From Asaia lannensis NBRC 102526 (lineage in GTDB: Bacteria > Pseudomonadota > Alphaproteobacteria > Acetobacterales > Acetobacteraceae): DNA of 64,000 bases. The stretch covers positions 186,001-250,000 of the forward strand of contig NZ_JAMXQU010000002.1 in the NCBI RefSeq assembly GCF_024054035.1. The letters are read 5' to 3'. The notes below the pieces were generated by a model, which was given only the letters and a program-made list of their open reading frames with translations, did not search any database and had not been told where the DNA came from. Below, one piece after another: positions 25,992 to 34,199 of this stretch (positions are counted from its first letter, which is position 1; each line of letters opens with the position of its first letter). The position numbers and the translations under genes are program-made.

Positions 25992-27331
25992 GTGCAGAAC
26001 AGGACCGTCTTGCCGATCTGATCAAGGCGGCGAAGCAGGCAGGCGCCGACCGTGCCGATGCGCTTGTCGTCTCCTCCCGTTCCGTTTCGGCCATGTGTCG
26101 ACGCGGTGTGCCTGAAGGACTGGAGCACTCCGAGACGATCCAGCTCGGTCTGCGGGTGTTTGTTGGCAAACGGGCGGCGAATGTTTCTGCCACCGCGATC
26201 GACCCGAGCCGCTTCGAGGCTCTCGCCCAGCAAGCCGTTGCCATGGCGCGCGTCGTGCCCGAAGACGCCCATGCAAGCCAGGTCGACCCGGACAGCCAGG
26301 GCAGCTACGATATCGCATCGCTCGATCTCGTCGATCCGTCCGAGGCGCCGTCTCTCGACCAGTTGCTTGCACGTGCACGCGAAGCGGAAGAGACGGCTCT
26401 GGGGTATGCGGGCATCACAAACAGCAACGGGGCATCGGCGGCATATGGCCGCGTCGATATCACGCTCGCTGAAAGCAGTGGGTTTTCCGGACAGTACGCC
26501 CAGACCAGCCACAGCACCGGTGTCAGCGTTCTGGCTGGCGATGGTCCTGCCATGCAGCGCGACTATGCAGGTCACAGCGCACGCTATCTGAGCGATCTCG
26601 ATGCGCCTGCAGTTCTGGGCCGCGAGGCGGCGGAGCGCGTTCTGGCACGACTGAACCCGGTCAAGCCGCGCACGGGGAGCTTCCCTGTGGTGTTCGACAA
26701 GCGCGTGTCGTCAAGCCTGCTCGGCCATCTGGCCGGGGCGATCAACGGCGCATCGATTGCACGCGGCACGTCGTTTCTCTCGAATCATCTGGGAAAGCCC
26801 GTTCTTCCCGAGGCGCTCAGCATCATAGACGATCCAACCCGCCGTCGCGGTCTGCGCTCCAAGCCCTTCGATGCGGAAGGATTTCTGCCCCGCAGGTTGT
26901 CCTTCGTCGAAAACGGCATTTTGCGCGAGTGGATACTCGACAGCCGCTCGGCCGGCCAGCTTGGTCTGCCGAATAATGGCCGTGCCTCACGCAGCGTTGG
27001 TGGGCCGCCCTCGCCCGCCGTCAGCAATTTCTACCTGACTGGTGGAACGGGCTCGCGCGATGCGCTGATGGCCGATATTGTCGAGGGTATCTACATCACC
27101 GAAATGATGGGATCCTCGATCAACGGCCTCACCGGCGATTACAGCCGCGGGGCCTCAGGATATATGATCCGTCATGGCGTTCTGGCCGAGCCCGTGGCCG
27201 AACTGACCATTGCGGGTAATCTCATCGAAATGTTCGCCTCTCTGCGTGCGGCGGACGATCTCGAATTCCGCCATGGTGTCGATGCCCCGACCCTGCGTAT
27301 CGACGCCATGAGCGTTGCCGGAAGCCAGTAA
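25988..27331 (+). CDS. pmbA: TldD/PmbA-family metallopeptidase component
   Basis: The 447-residue product matches PmbA (TldE), which with TldD forms a heteromeric zinc protease that trims peptides such as microcin B17 and antitoxins in enterobacteria. Visible markers are SGFSGQYAQTSH in the N-terminal half, FPVVFDKRVSSSLLGHLAGAINGASIARGTSFL, GRASRSVGGPPSPAVSNFYL near the C-terminus, and the final TGDYSRGASGYMIRHG. The zinc motif HExxxH of TldD is absent, as expected for PmbA. No tldD is in the window. ATG overlaps the preceding stop by 4 bases, and the Tim44-like gene follows after 9 bases. Confidence 0.9.
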   Translation: MSAEQDRLADLIKAAKQAGADRADALVVSSRSVSAMCRRGVPEGLEHSETIQLGLRVFVGKRAANVSATAIDPSRFEALAQQAVAMARVVPEDAHASQVDPDSQGSYDIASLDLVDPSEAPSLDQLLARAREAEETALGYAGITNSNGASAAYGRVDITLAESSGFSGQYAQTSHSTGVSVLAGDGPAMQRDYAGHSARYLSDLDAPAVLGREAAERVLARLNPVKPRTGSFPVVFDKRVSSSLLGHLAGAINGASIARGTSFLSNHLGKPVLPEALSIIDDPTRRRGLRSKPFDAEGFLPRRLSFVENGILREWILDSRSAGQLGLPNNGRASRSVGGPPSPAVSNFYLTGGTGSRDALMADIVEGIYITEMMGSSINGLTGDYSRGASGYMIRHGVLAEPVAELTIAGNLIEMFASLRAADDLEFRHGVDAPTLRIDAMSVAGSQ

Positions 27332-27340
27332 GGAGTTTTC

Positions 27341-28264
27341 ATGTCACGCCGCCTCTTCCGCGCCTCTCTTCTGCTTCTCGCCCTCGCTCCGCTCATGGCC
27401 GCTCCGGCCGATGCGCGCCCGGGCGGTGGACGCTCAATGGGGAGCCGCGGCAGCCGCACCTACTCCCCGCCGCCCATGACCCAGACGGCGCCATATCAGG
27501 CGCGTCCGATGGAGCGCAGCTATGCGCCCCCATCTTCTCCCTCTCCGGGTTACAGCAACCCGATGCAGCGCCCGATGGGGCAGCCTTACGGGTTTGCACA
27601 GCGTCGCCCGTTCATGACGGGGTTTGTAGGCGGTCTGCTGGGTGCAGGCCTGTTCGGCATGCTCTCCGGCCATGGTTTCCTCGGGGGAGTCGGCGGCTTC
27701 GTATCGTTTATCGGGCTGCTGTTCCAGATCGCCCTGATAGGCTTCATCATCGTGATGGTATTGCGCTGGCTCGGCAACCGCCGGTCTGGCAATGGGCAGT
27801 CCAGCGGGATTGGCGCGCGCCCCGGTCAGGCTTTCTCCAGCAATGCCGGAGCCCCTTCCGTGACGCTCTCCAACGCCGATTATCAGACATTCCAGCAGCT
27901 TCTACTGGACATTCAGGCTGCGTGGAGCGCGCAGAACATGCGCGCGCTGGCAAGCATGGCAACACCCGAAATGGTGTCCTATTTCAACGAGCAGCTTGCC
28001 GATTACGCAAGCCGCGGTGCGCGCAACATCGTCTCGGACGTCCAGTTCATCAGCGGCGATCTGTCCGAAGCCTGGCGCGAGGGCAATCTGACCTACGCAA
28101 CTGTCGCCATGAAGTACTCTCTCTATGACGTCACGACAGACCAGTTCGGCAATGTCATCGATGGCAGCAAGACTGAACGTCAGGTCGTGACCGAACTCTG
28201 GACCTTCGTACGCGCCGATGGCCGCGGCAACTGGGTTCTTTCTGCTATACAGCAGGTTGGCTAA
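27341..28264 (+). CDS. Exported Tim44-like domain protein
   Basis: The 307-residue protein has a signal peptide (residues 1-26, hydrophobic core LLLLALAPLMAA), a glycine-, serine- and proline-rich linker (27-90), two glycine-rich hydrophobic segments (about 93-120 and 122-147, the second LFQIALIGFIIVMVLRWLG), and a C-terminal Tim44-like domain (about 175-305) with FQQLLLDIQAAWSAQN, MATPEMVSYFNEQLADYA, and TELWTFVRADGRGNWVLSAIQQV. Tim44-like proteins bind membranes and are thought to help envelope or translocation functions in bacteria. It closes the thrC-side gene run and is followed by a strong hairpin. Confidence 0.87.
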   Translation: MSRRLFRASLLLLALAPLMAAPADARPGGGRSMGSRGSRTYSPPPMTQTAPYQARPMERSYAPPSSPSPGYSNPMQRPMGQPYGFAQRRPFMTGFVGGLLGAGLFGMLSGHGFLGGVGGFVSFIGLLFQIALIGFIIVMVLRWLGNRRSGNGQSSGIGARPGQAFSSNAGAPSVTLSNADYQTFQQLLLDIQAAWSAQNMRALASMATPEMVSYFNEQLADYASRGARNIVSDVQFISGDLSEAWREGNLTYATVAMKYSLYDVTTDQFGNVIDGSKTERQVVTELWTFVRADGRGNWVLSAIQQVG

Positions 28265-28274
28265 GGCCATCCTT

Positions 28275-28305
28275 CCAGTCAGATCCCTTATAAGGATCTG
28301 ACTGG
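28275..28305 (+). terminator. Hairpin after the Tim44-like gene
   Basis: CCAGTCAGATCC and GGATCTGACTGG form a perfect 12-bp stem around a short A+T-rich loop that begins 11 bases after the stop codon. It probably ends the transcript. Confidence 0.7.
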
Positions 28306-28848
28306 GCTAAAGACTGGCCCGTGAGGCCACAGCCATAACGGAATGACGAAATATCGCTCCTCGGTCGGGACTCATTGCCTTCTCCGACTGGACGATACCG
28401 TAGCCGGGTATTCTGACGCTGTGCGGAGGTCTCTTCAGCGTCGCTCGCAGATAGATCGAACCTATAATATCGACCACAGAGCGAGACGCTGATGCTCCGT
28501 GACCGTATTGGCATCAGCCATGAAAAAACGCCATCTGCTCCTTGGAGACGCGTCCCCAGACCTGTTCCAGCAGGTTATCGAGCGCGTTCAGGGTGTACAG
28601 AGGATGAGGCGCGAGGTCGTCACGTTGCGTAACCTCACGGGCGCACGCAGGGACGCCCTGTCTCGGATAGTGAAACCCCAGATTATATTTCGTAGAACGG
28701 TAAGCGGTCCGAGGTTCCGATGCGAGTTCCGCAATACGGAAAATTGCCTTGAAAGACTCTGACCTCAGTCAATGCCGAACTATGCAGCCCGAGACGGCAG
28801 AAACGACATATCGATCGATGGGAGGGCGGCAGCACCGTGCCACTTCGG
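28306..28848. other. Gene-poor patch with opposed open frames
   Basis: This stretch of about 540 bases has no gene that can be assigned with confidence. Two opposed frames are open over the same bases. On the plus strand a frame runs from an ATG at 28520 to 28762 and encodes an arginine-rich sequence with no ribosome-binding site. On the minus strand 28768-28514 is open for 84 codons and reads a more protein-like sequence ending LLEQVWGRVSKEQMAFFHG, but it has no ATG, GTG or TTG near its beginning. It may be the 3' remnant of a lost gene. Confidence 0.4.
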
Positions 28849-28956
28849 TCAGAGACGAAGATAGGTCAGCGCAAAGAGTGAAATCATAACCACTGACAGA
28901 CCGCCGACCAGCCCGACGATGCGTCCCTGACGTCTGGACAAGTGATCGATCTTCAT
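28849..28956 (-). CDS. 35-residue membrane peptide downstream of ctaB (CoxF-like position)
   Basis: The frame starts at an ATG that overlaps the ctaB stop (ATGA), and encodes 35 residues: a basic N-terminus (MKIDHLSRRQGR) and one membrane helix (about 13-32, IVGLVGGLSVVMISLFALTY) ending in LRL. Many alphaproteobacteria carry a short single-helix protein, often called CoxF, right after ctaB in their cytochrome oxidase operons, with a basic N-terminus, one helix and a terminal arginine-leucine. Size, topology and place fit, but the sequence is too short to prove homology. Translational coupling to ctaB argues that it is made. Confidence 0.6.
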   Translation of the reverse strand: MKIDHLSRRQGRIVGLVGGLSVVMISLFALTYLRL

Positions 28957-29897
28957 CATGGGAACAACACCCGGTCAATAAGAAGGGCCGAAAACAGCAG
29001 GAACAGATAAGCCAGCGAATAACGAAACGCATAGCGCGCAGGCTTGTCCGCATCCAGACTGACGCCGCTTGCGTCCTGACGGTCCATCAGAACACGCAGG
29101 GCAAACCAGACAAAACCCAGGCCGAGCAGTGTGGCACTGACCGTGTAGATCATGCCGCACAGATGCAGAAAGGACGGCACCAGGGAAACCGCGAACAGAA
29201 TAAGCGTATAGACGAAGATATTCCAACGCGTATGACGCGCGCCCTTGACCACGGGAAGCATGGGAATGCCAGCCTTCGTGTAGTCCTTGCACGCATAGAG
29301 CGAGAGCGACCAGAAATGCGGTGGCGTCCACAGGAACACGATCGCAAACATGACCACTGGCAGGACGCTCATCGAGCCCGTCGCAGCGGCCCAGCCGATC
29401 ATGGGAGGGAACGCCCCTGCCGCCCCGCCAATAACGATATTCTGGGGCGTGCTACGCTTGAGCCACATCGTATAGATGACGGAATAGAAGAAGATCGAAA
29501 AGGCGAGAATACCGGCAGCAAGGGCATTGCTCGCAAGCCAGAGCAGCGCAACCGAGGCCAACGACAGAACGATTCCGTAAATCAGCGCTCCATCGGCATC
29601 CATACGCGCGTCAGGGATCGGACGCACCGATGTGCGCTTCATGACAGCGTCGATGTCGCGATCGTACCACATATTGATAGCGCCTGCGGCACCTGCGCCG
29701 ATGCATATGCACAGCATATCGATCAGGCCGAGCGGTACGGATGGCCATTGCGGCGCAACAGCCATGCCGGCAACACCCGTGAAGACCACCAGTGAAATCA
29801 CGCGCGGCTTAAGCAGAGCCAGCCAGTCGCGAAGTGTCGCGCCTTGCGTTTTGTCGAAGACCGACTCTCCGGATGTCACGCTCTGCGAGGCGCTCAT
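28956..29897 (-). CDS. ctaB: Protoheme IX farnesyltransferase (heme O synthase)
   Basis: CtaB (CyoE) attaches a farnesyl chain to heme B to make heme O in the inner membrane. The 313-residue protein is a UbiA-type prenyltransferase with about nine helices. It shows the first aspartate-rich motif in NMWYDRDIDAVMKRTSVRP, the LLKPRVISLVVFTG opening helix, and the FLWTPPHFWSLSL and CKDYTKAGIPMLPVV segments typical of heme O synthases. The ATG at 29897 overlaps the stop of the COX1-like gene (TGATG), so the two are coupled. Acetic acid bacteria respire through a bo3-type ubiquinol oxidase, which needs heme O; that oxidase is not in this window. Confidence 0.95.
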   Translation of the reverse strand: MSASQSVTSGESVFDKTQGATLRDWLALLKPRVISLVVFTGVAGMAVAPQWPSVPLGLIDMLCICIGAGAAGAINMWYDRDIDAVMKRTSVRPIPDARMDADGALIYGIVLSLASVALLWLASNALAAGILAFSIFFYSVIYTMWLKRSTPQNIVIGGAAGAFPPMIGWAAATGSMSVLPVVMFAIVFLWTPPHFWSLSLYACKDYTKAGIPMLPVVKGARHTRWNIFVYTLILFAVSLVPSFLHLCGMIYTVSATLLGLGFVWFALRVLMDRQDASGVSLDADKPARYAFRYSLAYLFLLFSALLIDRVLFP

Positions 29898-31138
29898 CAG
29901 CGTGTCGCCCTGGCCAGTTGGCGCATGGGCATAAGCAGTCGCATGCCGAGAAAAGCCACGCATATGAGCGACATCGTCATCCCCCCCTCACCGATGCGCT
30001 GCAAAACCGGCAATGCGGGCATCATGGCAAGCAACGCCACGCCCATCGAAACGAGATGAATGCGACAAAGCGAAGACGGCGCGGCAATTTCCGGGAATAC
30101 CGCCTGCCATTTGTAGTAGCATCCGAACAGGGCGAAAACGGCACCGAACATCATAGCCGAGTGAAATGCTTCCGGACGTGTCGGGAAAAGCCCGAGCACC
30201 CAGCCTGCGGAGAGCAGGAGCATCGCCGGAAAACTCCAGGAAAGCGCATAGGTCATGACGAAGCTGCGTCTCCAGAGCGATGCGCAGATCATGACCATAA
30301 TGGCGAGGCTTGGCACCGCAACGCCCACACCAAGAAGCCAGCCGTCAGAGAGCCCTGGAACAGTCACTCCATGGGCCCAGACAACCGAAACCCCAAGCGA
30401 GGCGATCGCCATCAGCACAGGCAGGACAATTCTGGAACGAAGCGACTGGAATGCGACAAGATTGGCAATCGCCCCCAGCGCAAGCTGAACGACAAGAGCA
30501 AGCACCGGAACCTGCGCCCGCCCAAGCCAGTATTGTGCTGTCGGCAGAGCGTCACGCCCAGCCACGACATCATGAGCAAGACCAGCGAGAAGCACCGGCG
30601 TCACAACGATCAGTCCAAGCGAGGCAAGCAATTGCGACCATGCAAACGGGGTAAGATCCCGAAAACGCACATCGCGGCATTCAAGGCATTTGATGACCGT
30701 CGTTACCGCCAGAAGAGCGGATCCGACACACCAGAGCGCCAGCGACGCGATAAAGGCTGCCGGCACATGGGCGCCCCAGACGGCCGCGAACGCTCCGAGA
30801 AGAAGGGCAAGAAAAGCGATCCGGTCGAAACAGATCATGGCTGGGGGCAATGGGGTCAGCTCGTTCGGCAGAACCAGACGCCCCATACCACCGATGAAAG
30901 CAGGAACAAGAACAAAGAGATCGAGAAGCAGACCGTGGCTCAGGCTATGAAACGGTCCGGCTCTCTGGGCGAACAATCCAAGAAATCCCCCAGCCAGACC
31001 GCAGAAAAGCGAAAGGCCGAGAAAAGCTGCGCCATCCCCACGAAAACCGGCGGCCTCGCTGTGTCTCGAAATCGGTGAATGTAACAAGACCCGTTCCTTA
31101 TTCCGTTCCTGAGGTCCCGATACCACCGGTATCGTCAT
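29897..31138 (-). CDS. Degenerate cytochrome oxidase subunit I-like protein
   Basis: The 413-residue membrane protein aligns by eye with COX1 (CtaD) over most of its length. Matching blocks are SHGLLLDLFVLVPAFIGGMG (residues 67-86; helix II of COX1, with His68 at the low-spin heme position), RFRDLTPFAWSQLLASLGL followed by PVLLAGL (158-187), VVWAHGVTVPGL (252-263), and AFHSAMMFGAVFALFGCYYKW (324-344). Active-site residues have been lost: the HPEVY copper ligand motif is absent, the paired histidines read His256-Gly, and the HFH triad reads Ala-Phe-His326, so the heme a3 ligand is gone while the low-spin pair His68/His326 remains. It cannot reduce oxygen by the known mechanism. The protein is also shorter than COX1 (about 530). 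It is coupled to ctaB and the small peptide. Confidence 0.8.
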   Translation of the reverse strand: MTIPVVSGPQERNKERVLLHSPISRHSEAAGFRGDGAAFLGLSLFCGLAGGFLGLFAQRAGPFHSLSHGLLLDLFVLVPAFIGGMGRLVLPNELTPLPPAMICFDRIAFLALLLGAFAAVWGAHVPAAFIASLALWCVGSALLAVTTVIKCLECRDVRFRDLTPFAWSQLLASLGLIVVTPVLLAGLAHDVVAGRDALPTAQYWLGRAQVPVLALVVQLALGAIANLVAFQSLRSRIVLPVLMAIASLGVSVVWAHGVTVPGLSDGWLLGVGVAVPSLAIMVMICASLWRRSFVMTYALSWSFPAMLLLSAGWVLGLFPTRPEAFHSAMMFGAVFALFGCYYKWQAVFPEIAAPSSLCRIHLVSMGVALLAMMPALPVLQRIGEGGMTMSLICVAFLGMRLLMPMRQLARATR

Positions 31139-31214
31139 GGAACCCTGAAATCGAGGCCGGTCTGGTATGAACTGTCGGGCACGTATGTGTCAGGCAACCA
31201 GGGCCGTCTCGGTT

Positions 31215-31913
31215 TTACTTATCCTTCTCGAGCGGCAAAGTCACGAGTGTAAACAATCCGGCAGGCGGTACTGGCGTGATGGTTGCACGCGCCAGATCCT
31301 CAGGCGGCAGCAGGGATTCCATTGCGAAATCGGGATGCCATCCGAGAGAACGCGAGGCTCGTGCCATGCCCTTCTCTACAGCGAGACGCACACCGCCCGT
31401 TGCAAGAAAGTGGTTGACGAACAGGATATGCCCGCCCGGCTTGACCACACGCTTGAGTTCACCCAGCAGGCGACGCGGGCTGGGCACAACAGAGGCCACG
31501 AACATCGCAACAGCAATATCGAAACTGCCTGCCTCGAAACTGGTCGCTTCTGCATCCATTTCCAGCAGGTCATCGACGTTGCCGAGCTGCTGGTTGATCA
31601 CACGCTGACGGGCACGTTCCAGCATCGCCTCCGAAAGGTCGATACCGGTGATGTGCTTGTCGCGATTATAGTGCGGCAGGGCGAGCCCCGTTCCCACACC
31701 AACCTCGAGCACCCTCTGGCCAGGAAGAGCGTTGACAGCAGCGACTGCACGACGTCGACCGAAAGCAGAGATACCGCCGAAAACGGAGTCGTATACCCGG
31801 GCCCAGCGACGATACGCCGCCCGAACCGCATCGGCATCGAGAGCCGAACGTGGCCGGGGATGGGCGTCGTCCAAAGAGGCAGTCGGGTCGATCAAGGGGT
31901 CCGGTCGTGTCAT
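31215..31913 (-). CDS. pmtA: Class I SAM-dependent methyltransferase, PmtA-like
   Basis: The 232-residue protein has the full class I motif set: LEVGVGTGLALPHY (motif I, about 69-82), GIDLSEAMLERARQRV, DIAVAMFVASVVPSP, and LKRVVKPGGHILFVNHF. The opening AYRRWARVYDSVFGGI and overall pattern match the Rhodobacter/Sinorhizobium type of phosphatidylethanolamine N-methyltransferase, which makes phosphatidylcholine by three methylations at the membrane. Acetic acid bacteria contain phosphatidylcholine, in keeping with this. A related ubiquinone/other methyltransferase role cannot be excluded by eye. The gene stands alone. Confidence 0.78.
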   Translation of the reverse strand: MTRPDPLIDPTASLDDAHPRPRSALDADAVRAAYRRWARVYDSVFGGISAFGRRRAVAAVNALPGQRVLEVGVGTGLALPHYNRDKHITGIDLSEAMLERARQRVINQQLGNVDDLLEMDAEATSFEAGSFDIAVAMFVASVVPSPRRLLGELKRVVKPGGHILFVNHFLATGGVRLAVEKGMARASRSLGWHPDFAMESLLPPEDLARATITPVPPAGLFTLVTLPLEKDK

Positions 31914-32184
31914 CAGGCTTCGTTCGTCTGGTCGCGAAAAATCATCTGTTCCGTCCTGATACCTGCATGCAGCCCGGAGGTAAAACCGGACCAGTCGTAA
32001 ATCGCCTGACGTCAGCCAGCATGGCAGGCATCGAATTACCGCAAGGGTCTTATCCTATCTCCCCGCCACTGGCGAGAGCTGGTTTGCATTTCGTCACAGC
32101 CGAAGCCTAGAAGATCGGTAATAACAAGAGGCATCGAAAGCGCTTTACAGCGCTGGAACCGTCCAGGGGAGGTAAAGCTCAAAA

Positions 32185-32511
32185 ATGTCGCATCTGAACA
32201 TATATCTGTTCATTCTGGCGCTGGGCCTTTGGTCGTCAATTTATATCCTCAAGTTCAGAGAGGAAATAAAGCGGTGGTACCTGAACAAGTTCGACAACAC
32301 CCCACCGCCCCTCCCTCCGGACGGAAAAATCCCGGAAGTGTCGCTTCCCTTCAATTATGCACCACCGCCCCCGGCGGACGAGTCCGGATCAAACGAAAGC
32401 GAAACCACAGGAGCGGGCGCCCCACCGGGCAAACCCGAAGAAGCGAGGCATGATAGCCCGCACCCCACGCGCGCGGCCGAGGCATCATCCGGAACGGGAA
32501 CGGCCGGTTAA
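32185..32511 (+). CDS. Small membrane-anchored proline-rich protein, unknown
   Basis: This 108-residue product has an N-terminal membrane helix (about 5-22, IYLFILALGLWSSIYIL), a short basic stretch, and then a polar tail rich in proline, serine, glycine and acidic residues (35-108) that is likely disordered. GGGGAGG lies about 15 bases before the ATG. The tail shifts from ordinary composition to low complexity and gives no family match. It is convergent with gshB. Confidence 0.6.
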   Translation: MSHLNIYLFILALGLWSSIYILKFREEIKRWYLNKFDNTPPPLPPDGKIPEVSLPFNYAPPPPADESGSNESETTGAGAPPGKPEEARHDSPHPTRAAEASSGTGTAG

Positions 32512-32572
32512 GCTTCCCCCGCTGAACACAGGGGAATGCCAGATCACGCCGGTTCCCGGGCCGCGTATTGTC

Positions 32573-33553
32573 TCAGGCCAGTCTTTTCTCGATTGCATCC
32601 CAGACGAGGCCTGCGCTGTTCATCGCGTTGAAGCGATCAAGCTCCTGCAGGCCGGTTGGCGAGGTCACGTTGATCTCGGTCAGCCAGTCGCCAATCACAT
32701 CGATCCCGACAAAAATGAGCCCGCTATCACGCAGATGTGACCCGATGCGAGCGCAGATCTCCTTGTCGCGCGCCGTAAGCGCGACCGCCTCCGCTCTTCC
32801 GCCGACATGCATGTTCGACCGCGCCTCGCCTGTTGCGGGTACGCGGTTGATTGCCCCGATAGGCTCGCCATCGACAAGAATGATCCGCTTATCGCCCTTG
32901 CGTACGAGCGGCTCGTAACGCTGGATCATCAGGGGTTCGCGCGAACGGCTGAAATGCAGCTCGAGCAGCGAGGCAAAATTCTCGTCGCCTTCGCGGATAC
33001 GAAAGATACCTGCGCCACCATTGCCGTAAAGCGGCTTGAGAATGACATCGCCGTAGCGCGAACGGAATTCGGCCAGTGCGTCCTTGTCCCAGGTCACCAG
33101 TGTGGGCGGCATAAGATCGGGAAAATGTGTGACCAGAAGCTTTTCCGGTGCATCGCGTACGGATTTCGGGTCGTTGACCACGAGCGTCTTGCCCGGCCCC
33201 ACCCCGTGGACATGCTCGAGCATATGCGTCGCGGTAATATAGCCCATGTCGAACGGCGGATCCTGACGCATGAGAACGACATCGGTCTCGCCCAGATCAA
33301 GACGCGTCGGCTCGCCGAAACGAGCATGGTCACCCTTCACACGCTGAACGCGCACCGGACGCGCCAAAGCGGAAAGACGCCCATGGTGAAGCGTCGATTC
33401 CGCGCCGCCCTCACCCAGAACCAGCGATTCGACAGGATAGACGAAGAGCTCGTGCCCCCGGTTCTGCGCCTCCAGCATCAACGCGAAAGTCGAGTCCCCG
33501 TCGATATTGACGTGCTCAAGCGGGTCCATCTGTACGGCAATTTTCAGCGCCAT
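32573..33553 (-). CDS. gshB: Glutathione synthetase
   Basis: GshB joins gamma-glutamylcysteine and glycine with ATP. The 326-residue protein is a typical bacterial GshB of the ATP-grasp fold: [23 protein letters not shown] at the N-terminus, [13 protein letters not shown], the [14 protein letters not shown] nucleotide loop, [29 protein letters not shown], and the late [21 protein letters not shown]. The ATG at 33553 gives the standard start; the frame is open 39 codons upstream but that part is not GshB-like. gshA is not in the window. Confidence 0.96.
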   Translation of the reverse strand: MALKIAVQMDPLEHVNIDGDSTFALMLEAQNRGHELFVYPVESLVLGEGGAESTLHHGRLSALARPVRVQRVKGDHARFGEPTRLDLGETDVVLMRQDPPFDMGYITATHMLEHVHGVGPGKTLVVNDPKSVRDAPEKLLVTHFPDLMPPTLVTWDKDALAEFRSRYGDVILKPLYGNGGAGIFRIREGDENFASLLELHFSRSREPLMIQRYEPLVRKGDKRIILVDGEPIGAINRVPATGEARSNMHVGGRAEAVALTARDKEICARIGSHLRDSGLIFVGIDVIGDWLTEINVTSPTGLQELDRFNAMNSAGLVWDAIEKRLA

Positions 33554-33614
33554 CGTCCTAGTCCTTTTCACCCACGAAACACGCGGTCTGTTCATATAAG
33601 GAATAAAGGCATCT

Positions 33615-33647
33615 TGACCGGTCTGGACGCTCAAGGCCAGCCGGTCA
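33615..33647 (-). terminator. Hairpin after greB
   Basis: TGACCGG plus CTGG (with one bulged base) pairs with CCAG plus CCGGTCA around a 10-base loop. It lies between the end of greB and the start of gshB and probably ends the uvrB-galM-greB transcript. Confidence 0.55.
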
Positions 33648-33701
33648 GCAAGTATCTGCAACGATCGCACGCCGGATGCGCCACGGTTTGCAGCGTGTCG
33701 T

Positions 33702-34199
33702 TCAGTCCGGATAAGCGATCGACAGGATTTCCAGAATCACCGTTCCGTTCGGCGTCTGTAAATTGACCTCATCGCCAACACGACCGCGCATCAGGGCCCG
33801 CGCAACCGGCGATACCAGGGATATCTCGCGTCGTGTCAGATCGGCCTCGTCGCAACCGACGATCGTTACCTTATGGGTTTGATCGTTATCATCGACATAG
33901 GCAACCTGCGCCCCGAAAAACACGCGATCGCGCGTCGTCTGCGTCGCAGGATCGACGATGATCGCGTGCTCCAGCCGTTTGCCCAGAAAGCGCGCCCGCC
34001 TGTCGATTTCGCGCAGACGTCTTTTCCCATACAGGTAATCGCCATTCTCCGAGCGATCCCCGTTTCCTGCTGCCCAGGAAACGATCTCCACAATCTTGGG
34101 GCGCTCCACCTGCATCAACTCGCGCAGCTCTTCACGCATACGCGCAGCCCCGCTAGGTGTCAGATACTGCGACAGCGCATTACGCTTTTCCTCAGCCAC
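33702..34199 (-). CDS. greB: Transcription elongation factor GreB
   Basis: Gre factors enter the secondary channel of RNA polymerase and trigger cleavage of backtracked transcripts. The 165-residue product shows the N-terminal coiled coil ([18 protein letters not shown]), the [26 protein letters not shown] segment that distinguishes GreB from GreA (the DxxE acidic pair at the coiled-coil tip), and a C-terminal FKBP-like domain with FGAQVAYVD and [17 protein letters not shown]. No ATG suits the family start; the GTG at 34199 is chosen, and it overlaps the end of galM by 8 bases. A TTG slightly upstream is possible. Confidence 0.88.
   Translation of the reverse strand: MAEEKRNALSQYLTPSGAARMREELRELMQVERPKIVEIVSWAAGNGDRSENGDYLYGKRRLREIDRRARFLGKRLEHAIIVDPATQTTRDRVFFGAQVAYVDDNDQTHKVTIVGCDEADLTRREISLVSPVARALMRGRVGDEVNLQTPNGTVILEILSIAYPD

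Noticed and set aside
28520-28762. Plus-strand ORF in the gap before ctaB
   Set aside because: Arginine-rich, no ribosome-binding site, and opposed by an equally open minus frame; not called as a gene.
29834-31078. Long plus-strand frame (414 codons) opposite the COX1-like gene
   Set aside because: Its product is rich in His, Arg, Lys and Gln with no domain pattern, while the minus strand reads membrane helices that match COX1. It is a shadow produced by high G+C codon use.
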